Origin: Erythrobacter sp.
GTDB taxonomy: Bacteria; Pseudomonadota; Alphaproteobacteria; Sphingomonadales; Sphingomonadaceae
NCBI RefSeq assembly: GCF_035194505.1
Contig: NZ_CP136573.1
Location: 558,001 to 622,000 of the forward strand
Direction: 5' to 3'
DNA: 64,000 nucleotides
The position numbers and the translations under genes were made by a program. The notes beneath the pieces were generated by a model, which was given only the letters and a program-made list of their open reading frames with translations, did not search any database and was not told the DNA's origin. This document shows positions 17,697-25,359 of the stretch, in pieces; the first letter of the stretch is position 1, and every line of letters begins with the position of its first letter.

Positions 17697-18797
17697 CTAG
17701 CGTCTGGCCTGCGGGAGATGCAGGCGGAAATGGGTGAGGCCGGCGCGGGCATCGCGGTCGTGAGAAATATTGCCGTTCATGTCGCGCACCAGCTTGCGCA
17801 CCAGCGACAGGCCGAGGCCCTGGCCCGAAGGCTTGGACGAGACGAAGGGTTCGAACACGTGATCGCGCAGGGCAGGATCGATCCCCGGGCCGTTGTCGCT
17901 GACGGTGATCTCGATCGGCAGCGGCACCGCGCGGCCCTGACGGATGGCGTTGAACGCGAGACCGCTGACAAAGCGGGTCTGCACCACGATTTCGGCCGAG
18001 GCGCGGTCTGCCCCCTTCCATCCGAGCGCGGCATCGCGGGCGTTGGAGACAAGGTTGATCAGCACCTGTTCCAGCGCATCGCGATTGGCCAGCACCGGGG
18101 GCAGCGAGGGATCGAATTCCTCGTGGATCACCACCTCGCCAAGTTCGGAGCTTGCCGCGCGCATCGTTGCGATGGCGGAGCGGATCGCCTCGTGCGGATT
18201 GCACGGCTCTACCGCGCCGGTGCGGGTGCTGCCAAGCTGCTGCATCCGGTCGATCAGACGGGCGATGCGGTCGACCTCGTCGGTGATCATCCGGGCGAGC
18301 TTCTTGTCGGTATCGGGCAGCTTGCGGGCGATCAGCTGGCCTGCCCCGCGGATCGCGGCAAGCGGGTTCTTGATCTCGTGAGCCAGCACTGCCGGCGCGC
18401 CAAGCATCGCCTCGCCGCCCTGCTGGTGGACCGGATCATCATGGCCGATTTCCGAAAGCGTCACCACCCGCCAGCCCGGCCATGAACCCAGAGGCGAGAC
18501 CGTGAGGTTGATGCGCAATTCATTGCCGCCACTGCCGATTGCCAGATCGCGCGCCACCAGCGCCTCGTCGCCCTGCATCAGGCGCGCTTCCACGCGTTCG
18601 TCGAGCGGACCGATGCGGTCGATCAGGTGCGTTCCGATCAGCCGGCTGGCCGAAGTGCCGAGCAGATTTTCCGCCGCATGGTTGAGTTCGGTGATGATCC
18701 CCTCGCCATCGATCAGCAGCACCGCGAAAATCATGCCCGAAAGCTGCGAGCGCGCATCCGGACGGCCCGCCTCGCCTGCTGCCTTGTCGGGTCGCAT
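17697..18797 (-). CDS. ntrB: Nitrogen sensor histidine kinase NtrB (NR-II)
   Basis: 366 aa, soluble. An N-terminal PAS domain (about 20-125) is followed by HisKA with His140 in VLAHEIKNPLAAIRG and an ATPase domain with NLVSNARDAA, DNGPGID and GQGLGLSLV. NtrB phosphorylates or dephosphorylates NtrC under PII control. No membrane segment, as expected. It begins 6 bp from the end of dusB, the usual nifR3/dusB-ntrB-ntrC arrangement in alphaproteobacteria. Confidence 0.95.
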   Translation of the reverse strand: MRPDKAAGEAGRPDARSQLSGMIFAVLLIDGEGIITELNHAAENLLGTSASRLIGTHLIDRIGPLDERVEARLMQGDEALVARDLAIGSGGNELRINLTVSPLGSWPGWRVVTLSEIGHDDPVHQQGGEAMLGAPAVLAHEIKNPLAAIRGAGQLIARKLPDTDKKLARMITDEVDRIARLIDRMQQLGSTRTGAVEPCNPHEAIRSAIATMRAASSELGEVVIHEEFDPSLPPVLANRDALEQVLINLVSNARDAALGWKGADRASAEIVVQTRFVSGLAFNAIRQGRAVPLPIEITVSDNGPGIDPALRDHVFEPFVSSKPSGQGLGLSLVRKLVRDMNGNISHDRDARAGLTHFRLHLPQARR

Positions 18798-18803
18798 CGT
18801 CCC

Positions 18804-19820
18804 TCAGGCCGCCTGCTGGAGCAGGAAGGGCGAATAGAACCGCTCGATCTCGCCCAGCACCTGATCGGGATCGTCGATGAAATTGGCCATGTTGCGGAAC
18901 TCGGCCGAGCCGTGGAGGCCCTTGGTGTACCAGCCCAGATGCTTGCGGGCCATCTTCACCCCGGTCTCGCGGCCATAGTGATCGAGCATGCGGTGGTAGT
19001 GTTCCACCAGCACGGCATATTGTTCGGCCATGCCCGGCGTCGGCAAGGCCTCGCCGGTGCGCCACCAGTGCATCACCTGACCCAGCAGCCACGGCTTGCC
19101 ATAGGCGCCGCGCCCGATCATCACCCCGTCCGCACCCGATTGTTCGAGCGCCTTGGCTGCATCCTCGACCCCGCAGATATCGCCGTTGACGATGACGGGG
19201 ATGTTCACCGCATCCTTGACCTTGCGCACGAAGGCCCAGTCGGCGCTGCCCTTGTACATCTGGTTGCGGGTGCGGCCGTGGACCGTGATCATCTGCACGC
19301 CGAGATCCTCGGCAATGCGCGAAAGCTCGGGGGCATTGAGGCTGTCGTGGCACCAGCCCATGCGCATTTTGACGGTGACGGGCACCTTCACCGCCTTCAC
19401 CGTCGCTTCCATCAGCCGCACCGCGAGCGGCACTTCGCGCATCAGGGCAGAGCCTGCAAACTGGCCGACGACCTTGCGCACCGGACAGCCGAAATTGATG
19501 TCGATGATCGCCGCGCCATTGCCTTCCTGAATCTTGGCGGCTTCGGCCATGGAGGCCGGATCGCAGCCCACCAGCTGCATCGAAACCGGCTCCTCGATCC
19601 GGTCCCACGCGGTCTTCTGCGTGCTGACGCGGGTCTCGCGGATCGCAGCCTCGCTCGCGACCATTTCGGTGACGTTGAGGCCCGAACCATAGCGGCGCAC
19701 CAGCGTCCGGAAGGGCATGTCGGTGACGCCCGTCATCGGCGCAAGCACGACCGGTTCGGCAACGGTCACAGGGCCGATGGCGATCGGCTTCAAGGCCGGC
19801 GGTTGGGGAAGCTGGGTCAT
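18804..19820 (-). CDS. dusB: tRNA-dihydrouridine synthase DusB (NifR3)
   Basis: 338 aa. FMN enzyme that reduces uridines in the tRNA D-loop. TIM-barrel start VVLAPMTGVTDMPFR, the catalytic Cys in INFGCPVRKV, KMRMGW, TVHGRTRNQMYKG and VNGDI..IGRGAYGKPW are all in place. It is the first gene of the dusB-ntrBC-ntrYX row and shares an 83-bp divergent promoter region with ispDF. Confidence 0.95.
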   Translation of the reverse strand: MTQLPQPPALKPIAIGPVTVAEPVVLAPMTGVTDMPFRTLVRRYGSGLNVTEMVASEAAIRETRVSTQKTAWDRIEEPVSMQLVGCDPASMAEAAKIQEGNGAAIIDINFGCPVRKVVGQFAGSALMREVPLAVRLMEATVKAVKVPVTVKMRMGWCHDSLNAPELSRIAEDLGVQMITVHGRTRNQMYKGSADWAFVRKVKDAVNIPVIVNGDICGVEDAAKALEQSGADGVMIGRGAYGKPWLLGQVMHWWRTGEALPTPGMAEQYAVLVEHYHRMLDHYGRETGVKMARKHLGWYTKGLHGSAEFRNMANFIDDPDQVLGEIERFYSPFLLQQAA

Positions 19821-19903
19821 GTCGATCGGGGGGTGTGCCTAATATTTGGGCAGCCGCATAGTGGATTGCCGAAAGCCCGTCCAGACCTTAAGCGCTGGCA
19901 CGG

Positions 19904-21058
19904 ATGACAGGCCAGCCCCCCCTTCCCTCCTTTGCCACAATCGTGGTCGCCGCAGGCAAGGGTCTGCGCGTGGGCGGCGATGTGCCCAAGCAGTTCCGCA
20001 TGTGGCGCGGCAAACCGCTGCTGCGCCACTCAGTCGAGGCGCTGCTCGAGACAGGCGCGAGCCCCCTCGTGATCGTGATCGGCGCCGATGCGCTTGGGGA
20101 TACCGAGGCTGCGCTTGCTGGCCTTTCCGGCATCCGCTTTGTCACCGGCGGAGCGACCCGGCAGGATTCGGTGCGTGCCGGGCTTGAGGCGCTGGCGGGC
20201 GATGCGCCCCAGCATGTCCTGATCCACGATGCCGCGCGGCCCGATCTGCCCGCGCCGGTCATTGCCCGGCTGCTCGCAGCCCTCGCCGCGCATCCCGGCG
20301 CGATCCCGGTTTTACCGGTGGTCGACAGCCTTGCGCTGGACGATGCGAGCGTGATGGCCGGCACAGCCCCGCGCGAGAGCCTGCGCCGGGTCCAGACCCC
20401 GCAGGCCTTCCGCTATCCCGAGATCCTCGCGGCCCACCGCGCATGGGAGGGCGACACCGATGCCGGCGATGATGCGCAGGTGCTGCGCGCAAGCTCAGGT
20501 TCAGTTGCGCTGGTCGATGGAGACGAGCGTTTGAAGAAAGTCACCTTCGCGGAGGATTTGGTGGATCAGGCCAGCGCCCCGGCATTCCGGATCGGACAGG
20601 GATATGACGTGCACCGCCTCGAGGTGGGCGAGGAGCTGTGGCTGTGCGGGGTGCAGATCCCGCATGACAAGGGGCTCGCCGGCCATTCCGATGCAGACGT
20701 TGCACTGCACGCGATTACCGATGCCGTGCTCGGCGCGATTGGTGCAGGCGATATCGGCACCCATTTCCCGCCCAGCGATCCGCAATGGCGCGGTGCACGC
20801 TCTGCCCAGTTTCTCGCCCATGCGGTGAAGCTGGCCGGCGAGGCTGGCTACAAGATAGGCAATGTCGATCTCACCCTGATCTGCGAGGCGCCCAAGATCA
20901 GCCCGCACCGCCCCGCGATGCGCGCGGCAGTTGCCCAAATCATGGGCACCAGCGAAGCCGCGGTCAGCATCAAGGCGACCACCACCGAAAGATTGGGTTT
21001 CACCGGCCGCGGCGAAGGCATCGCTGCTCAGGCCATCGTTCTGCTTTCCCTGCAATGA
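19904..21058 (+). CDS. ispDF: Bifunctional IspD/IspF of the MEP isoprenoid pathway
   Basis: 384 aa fusion. The N-terminal half (about 1-225) is MEP cytidylyltransferase: VVAAGKGLRVGGDVPKQF binds CTP, with IHDAARPD. The C-terminal half (about 228-384) is MECDP synthase: GYDVHRL and HSDADVALHAITDA carry the zinc ligands, ending with ATTTERLGFTGRGEG. The fusion is common in alphaproteobacteria and joins the third and fifth steps of the pathway. The start at 19904 matches the usual N-terminus. Confidence 0.96.
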   Translation: MTGQPPLPSFATIVVAAGKGLRVGGDVPKQFRMWRGKPLLRHSVEALLETGASPLVIVIGADALGDTEAALAGLSGIRFVTGGATRQDSVRAGLEALAGDAPQHVLIHDAARPDLPAPVIARLLAALAAHPGAIPVLPVVDSLALDDASVMAGTAPRESLRRVQTPQAFRYPEILAAHRAWEGDTDAGDDAQVLRASSGSVALVDGDERLKKVTFAEDLVDQASAPAFRIGQGYDVHRLEVGEELWLCGVQIPHDKGLAGHSDADVALHAITDAVLGAIGAGDIGTHFPPSDPQWRGARSAQFLAHAVKLAGEAGYKIGNVDLTLICEAPKISPHRPAMRAAVAQIMGTSEAAVSIKATTTERLGFTGRGEGIAAQAIVLLSLQ

Positions 21059-21072
21059 GAGGATCACCCGTG

Positions 21073-21633
21073 ATGAAAACCCGCGTCCTTGCCCCCGCTC
21101 TCGCCGTCCTTGCGCTTGCCACTGCGACCACTGCGCAGGCGCAGCAGCAGGCCTGCGTGCAAGCGGCCGATCTCGGCGATGCGGTGCTCTACGCCATGCC
21201 GCTTGCCTATGACGCGGTCAGCACCACCTGCGGCAAGCAGCTCAAGTCCGACGGCTTTCTGGCCCGCGACAAGGGCCGCTTCATCCAGAGCTTCCGCGCC
21301 AAGCAGGACGCCGCATGGCCGGGCGCCTTCCTCCTGCTCAAGACCTTCATGGCGAGCGACAAAGCCGCCGAAGGGGGCAAGGACGATGGCATGGCCGCGA
21401 TGATCGCCGCCCTCCCCGAAAGCTCGCTGCGTCCCTTCGTCGACGGGCTGGTGGGTCAGATGATCGCCGGCGAGATCAAGCCCGACAGCTGCGACAAGAT
21501 CGAACGCGGGATGGAGCTGCTGAGCCCGCTTCCGCCCGAAAACATCGCCGGACTGCTGGCCTTCGTGGCCGAACTCTCGGATATCAAGAACCCGGAGATC
21601 TGCCCTGCCAATCCGCCCGTTGCTGCGCGCTAG
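21073..21633 (+). CDS. Secreted protein of unknown function, 186 aa
   Basis: A signal peptide (VLAPALAVLALATATTAQA, cleaved before QQQAC) is followed by a mostly helical domain with cysteines in QACVQA, TTCGKQ, DSCDKI and EICPAN, so it probably has disulfides in the periplasm. No family recognised. It lies 14 bp after ispDF and reads into cinA, so co-transcription is likely. The ATG at 21073 has the downstream signal peptide to support it. Confidence 0.75.
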   Translation: MKTRVLAPALAVLALATATTAQAQQQACVQAADLGDAVLYAMPLAYDAVSTTCGKQLKSDGFLARDKGRFIQSFRAKQDAAWPGAFLLLKTFMASDKAAEGGKDDGMAAMIAALPESSLRPFVDGLVGQMIAGEIKPDSCDKIERGMELLSPLPPENIAGLLAFVAELSDIKNPEICPANPPVAAR

Positions 21634-21640
21634 GTCTGCC

Positions 21641-22144
21641 ATGCTGCTACCCGATGATATCACCGAGCTTGCGGCCCGGGTCGTGGCGGAAAACGCCGCG
21701 CTCGGGCGCAAGCTTGCTACAGCGGAAAGCTGCACCGGCGGTCTGGTGGCGGGCGCCATCACCGAGATCGCCGGCTCTTCCGCCGTGCTCGATCGCGGCT
21801 TCGTGACCTATTCCAACGAAGCCAAGATGCAGATGCTGGGTGTTTCCAAAGACATCATCGAAACCTTCGGCGCAGTCTCGATTGCCTGCGCCTGGGCGAT
21901 GGCCAAGGGCGCGCTTGAACGGTCAGAGGCCGATGTTGCCGTGGCAATCAGCGGTGTGGCAGGCCCGGGCGGCGGCACAGCGATGAAGCCGATCGGCACG
22001 GTGGTGTTTGCGTGGGTGTGCCGCAATGCCGGGGGCGAGCCCGGGGGAGAGCTCAAGTTCTTCGAAGGCGGCGAGGCACCCGATGGCCGCGCCGAGATCC
22101 GCCGTCAGGCGACGCTCTGCGCGCTCGAGTTGTTGCTGCCGTAA
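21641..22144 (+). CDS. pncC: CinA-type nicotinamide-nucleotide amidohydrolase
   Basis: 167 aa, the stand-alone C-terminal domain of CinA (PncC), which deamidates NMN to NaMN for NAD recycling. Signature ATAESCTGGLVAGAIT near the start, then VTYSNEAKMQMLGV and AISGVAGPGGGTAMKPIGTV. ATG 21641 is preferred; an in-frame TTG at 21620 overlaps the previous gene. The last 40 bp overlap the 3' end of the convergent CoQ-binding gene. Confidence 0.9.
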   Translation: MLLPDDITELAARVVAENAALGRKLATAESCTGGLVAGAITEIAGSSAVLDRGFVTYSNEAKMQMLGVSKDIIETFGAVSIACAWAMAKGALERSEADVAVAISGVAGPGGGTAMKPIGTVVFAWVCRNAGGEPGGELKFFEGGEAPDGRAEIRRQATLCALELLLP

Positions 22145-22566
22145 AGTTCAGCAGCGCGGGTTTCGAAGGCCTCCACCATCTTGCGGAAGGCCTTGTCGAA
22201 ATATTGCCCGGCGATCTTCTCGAACAGGCGGTTGCGGAAGGTGAATTCGACAAGAAAGTCGATTTCGCAGGTGTGATCATCCACCGCGCGGAAGGTCCAG
22301 ACATTGTCGAGATCGGACAGCGGCCCGTCGACATAGTGGACCCTGATCTCGCGCGGGCGTTCCTTGGCGACGCGCGAGGTGAAGCTTTCACGCAAGCTCT
22401 TGAAGCCCACCACCATGTCGGCGACCATTTCGGTATCCGAGTTGCTGCGCACACGGGTGGCGATCACCCAGGGCAGAAATTCGCCGTAGCGGGCCACATC
22501 CGCCACCAGATCGAACATCTGCTCGGCAGAGTAAGGCAGCCGCCGAGTCTCGCGAATGCCGGGCAC
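22105..22566 (-). CDS. SRPBCC-family ubiquinone-binding protein (COQ10/RatA-like)
   Basis: 153 aa, GTG start at 22566 that shares one base with the lipA stop codon. The START-like fold begins with RRLPYSAEQMFDLVADV.RYGEFLPW, the classic COQ10/RatA N-terminus, and carries SLRESFTSRV and VWTFRAV. COQ10 proteins bind ubiquinone and aid respiration; RatA in E. coli was described as affecting ribosome association. In alphaproteobacteria the CoQ role is the better guess. Coupled to lipA. Confidence 0.87.
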   Translation of the reverse strand: MPGIRETRRLPYSAEQMFDLVADVARYGEFLPWVIATRVRSNSDTEMVADMVVGFKSLRESFTSRVAKERPREIRVHYVDGPLSDLDNVWTFRAVDDHTCEIDFLVEFTFRNRLFEKIAGQYFDKAFRKMVEAFETRAAELYGSNNSSAQSVA

Positions 22567-23546
22567 TAGGGCTGGACCCTGGCCCCAGAACGGGCTGCAT
22601 CGCGCGCCAGCTTTTCCTCGCGCGCGGCGCGCATCTTGGCGAAATCGTCGCCCGCGTGATAGCTCGAACGGGTCAGCGGGCTCGAGGCGACCTGCAGGAA
22701 GCCCTTGGCTCGCGCAATCGCGCCATAGGCGGCGAAAGCCTTGGGGGTGACAAATTCCTCGACCGCCGCGTGCTTGGGCGTGGGCTGGAGATACTGGCCC
22801 ATGGTGATGAAATCGACTTCGGCCGAGCGCATGTCGTCCATCACCTGGTGCACTTCGAGGCGCTGTTCGCCCAGCCCCAGCATGATCCCCGACTTGGTGA
22901 AGATCAGCGGATTGTGGGCCTTCACCTCTTCCAGCAGGCGCAGCGAGGCATAGTAGCGCGCGCCGGGGCGGATGGTCGGATAAAGCCTTGGGACAGTTTC
23001 GAGGTTGTGGTTGTAAACATCGGGGCCAGCTTCACAAATCATCTCGACCGCGCGGCGCATCTTGCCGCGGAAATCGGGCGTGAGGATTTCGATCGTGGTG
23101 TTCGGCGTGGTGCGGCGCAGGGCCTCGATCACCTTGACGAACTGGCTCGCCCCGCCGTCGGGCAGATCGTCGCGATCAACCGAGGTGATGACGATATGCT
23201 CCAGCCCCATCTTGGCTGCGGCAATCGCGGTGTTTTCCGGCTCCATCGGATCGACCGCGCGCGGCATGCCCGTCTTGACGTTGCAGAAGGCGCAGGCCCG
23301 GGTGCAGACGTCGCCGAGGATCATCACCGTGGCGTGCTTCTTGGTCCAGCACTCCCCGATATTGGGGCAGGCCGCTTCCTCGCACACGGTGTTGAGATTG
23401 AGCTCGCGCATCAGCCGGCGCGTTTCGTGATAGCCCTCGCTCACCGGTGCGCGCACACGGATCCAGTCAGGCTTGCGCTGGCGGGCCGGACGCTCGGCGG
23501 ACGGATCGGACGGCGGGGTGCTGGCGAGGTCGTTCATGAGCGGCAT
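22566..23546 (-). CDS. lipA: Lipoyl synthase
   Basis: 326 aa (or 323 from the Met at 23537). Radical-SAM enzyme that puts two sulfurs into octanoyl groups on lipoyl domains, such as that of the PdhB encoded at 35118. The auxiliary iron-sulfur cluster motif CEEAACPNIGEC (CX4CX5C) and the radical-SAM CTRACAFC (CX3CX2C) are both present, and the C-terminal RSSYHAG supplies the family Ser ligand. Length is normal. Upstream on the same strand there is a gap of about 130 bp with a terminator, so it likely has its own promoter. Confidence 0.97.
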   Translation of the reverse strand: MPLMNDLASTPPSDPSAERPARQRKPDWIRVRAPVSEGYHETRRLMRELNLNTVCEEAACPNIGECWTKKHATVMILGDVCTRACAFCNVKTGMPRAVDPMEPENTAIAAAKMGLEHIVITSVDRDDLPDGGASQFVKVIEALRRTTPNTTIEILTPDFRGKMRRAVEMICEAGPDVYNHNLETVPRLYPTIRPGARYYASLRLLEEVKAHNPLIFTKSGIMLGLGEQRLEVHQVMDDMRSAEVDFITMGQYLQPTPKHAAVEEFVTPKAFAAYGAIARAKGFLQVASSPLTRSSYHAGDDFAKMRAAREEKLARDAARSGARVQP

Positions 23547-23610
23547 TTAGGCGCGCAAGGCCCGTCCCGCAAGCACCGGCAGGCCTGCCTTTTTTGCATC
23601 AACCGGACAC

Positions 23611-23642
23611 AAAAAAGGGCGGCAAGCCTGCGCCCGCCGCCC
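23611..23642 (-). terminator. Intrinsic terminator after the secreted 448-aa gene
   Basis: GGGCGGC at 23617-23623 pairs with GCCGCCC at 23636-23642. Read on the minus strand, the stem is followed by six T (A-run at 23611-23616), a standard rho-independent terminator for the gene ending at 23674. Confidence 0.85.
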
Positions 23643-23673
23643 GTTTTCTCGTGCAGCCGTCCGGTGAAACGGA

Positions 23674-25020
23674 TCAGCTCGCGGGCGGCGCCATCACCAC
23701 GCCTGCGGCCAGCTGCTTGGCATAGGCGCTCCACAGCTTGGCGAGCGGGACGCGGTTGCCCTCGACCTTGGCAAAGGTGGCCTGCGCAGCGGCATAATCG
23801 CCCACGCCAACCTGCGCGATGCCGAGACGGGTCATCGCCACGTTGCGATCAACGCCGGCCATGCCGAGGCTCTTTTCATAGAAGCCCGCGGCCTTGGCGT
23901 ATTGGCCATAGCTCAGGAAAGCGTCCCCTGCGGCAAACACGGTGCGCACGCCCGCAGCAGCGGCGTTGGCATCGCGCTCGAGCACGGGAAGCTCCGCCTG
24001 GTCGGTCTTGATGCGGCCGGTGGCGGTGGCGAGCGAATCGGTGACGAAGATATCGTCCTTGCTCACCGCGTTCTTGGCGTAGGCATCGTCGATCACGTCC
24101 TTTACTTCCTTGGGCAGGCGGCGCGGATCGGCGGATTCGACGTAGTAGAGGTAGTCCTGCTTGTCCTTCAGCACCCCGGCCTTGCGCGACAGGCGCAGCA
24201 GGTCGAGGATTTCCGGACCTTCGTAATCATTGAGATTGCGGGTCAGGTTGATCCCGTCGCGCCAGTTGTCGATGGTCGGGAAATCGGCCAGCCACAGGGT
24301 CACGAGGTCATAGATCTGCGGGGCGATCTTGTTGTTGTAGGCAACGGTGATGCCGCGGCGATACCATTGGGCATCGACCGGCTGGCCGGCGGCCTTGCGG
24401 GCCTTGATCGCCTGATCGAGATAATCGAGACCGGCGAGGAACTCGCTGGCCGAGAAATAGCTCTCGGCCATGGTGATCTCGAGATCGGCCTTGCCGATGG
24501 TTTCGGTGGTGAAGCCGCCGTCGATCGCCTTCTGGAGAAAGCCGCGCGAGCGGGGATAATCCTGCAGCGCATTGGCCAGCTGGTAGGCGACAAAATTGTA
24601 GCGCGCCGAATCTGCCGGGGCCAGCTTGCCGCTGCCGATCATCATTTCCATGCCGCGCAGCTGCATCACGCGGTCCGACAGCTTGCTGCCCGCGTTGTAG
24701 ATCAGGCTGCCGCTCGCGTTCAGCTCGTCAGGCGACTTGGCCAGCGCCACCATTGCCTCGATCTGCGGCTTGAGCGAGGCGACATCGGTGCCCGCCGCTG
24801 CAAGCGCGGTGTTGAGCGGCTGGTAGGCGGCCACGAATTCCTTGGAATATTGCGGCTTGGGCGCTTCGGCTTCCTGCTTCTTGTCACGCTTTTGTGCGTG
24901 GGCCTCGCCGGTGAGGCCGGGGACAGCCAGCATCGCAGTGCCGCCGGCCAGCGCAATTGCCAGCGCAAGGTGCCGGGTGAAGCCCGCAGTGCGGTGATGG
25001 GTCGAAGTCAGCTTGCTCAA
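23674..25020 (-). CDS. Secreted helical-repeat (TPR-like) protein, unknown function
   Basis: 448 aa from a TTG at 25020, chosen because GGAGG sits five bases upstream and the product then starts with a basic N-terminus and signal peptide (HLALAIALAGGTAMLAVPGL, cleavage near AHA-Q). A longer GTG/ATG-led frame exists. The mature part is rich in alpha-helical Ala/Leu/Tyr segments; ASEFLAGLDYLDQAIKAR and YGQYAKAAGFYEKSLGMA resemble TPR repeats. Probably periplasmic scaffold; no catalytic motif seen. Divergent from gyrA. Confidence 0.78.
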   Translation of the reverse strand: MSKLTSTHHRTAGFTRHLALAIALAGGTAMLAVPGLTGEAHAQKRDKKQEAEAPKPQYSKEFVAAYQPLNTALAAAGTDVASLKPQIEAMVALAKSPDELNASGSLIYNAGSKLSDRVMQLRGMEMMIGSGKLAPADSARYNFVAYQLANALQDYPRSRGFLQKAIDGGFTTETIGKADLEITMAESYFSASEFLAGLDYLDQAIKARKAAGQPVDAQWYRRGITVAYNNKIAPQIYDLVTLWLADFPTIDNWRDGINLTRNLNDYEGPEILDLLRLSRKAGVLKDKQDYLYYVESADPRRLPKEVKDVIDDAYAKNAVSKDDIFVTDSLATATGRIKTDQAELPVLERDANAAAAGVRTVFAAGDAFLSYGQYAKAAGFYEKSLGMAGVDRNVAMTRLGIAQVGVGDYAAAQATFAKVEGNRVPLAKLWSAYAKQLAAGVVMAPPAS

Positions 25021-25359
25021 TTCATCCTCCACAGGTCTCCCGCAAGGCGGGCACATGGGCCTGCCGCCGGGTGTCATATCGCCTCAGCCTTTGGACGGCT
25101 TGCAGCCAATTTGCAATTCCCGCTAGGCGCCGGCGGCTGAACGGCTTTTGAATGGTTGCGGGGCGCTTTGCCGGAGCCTGTCGCATTAGGGTTTTGCAAG
25201 TGTGGAAAAACGGCGCCCATTTACCCTGTTATCGCCTGCCAAGGTGGCGAAAGCGCGGGCGGAGGCCTACATAGCAGGGCAAGGCAAATGCTCGGCCGCC
25301 ATGGCGCGGATTGATCTGCCCGAGCAGCTTTTCGACAACAGACAAGAACGGCACCACCC
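25021..25359. other. Divergent promoter region between the TPR-like gene and gyrA
   Basis: 339 bp without a convincing gene. It should carry the promoters of both flanking genes. I see one small perfect hairpin, CCCGC AAG GCGGG at 25038-25050, in the leader of the TPR-like gene, and no recognisable operator or riboswitch. Confidence 0.5.
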
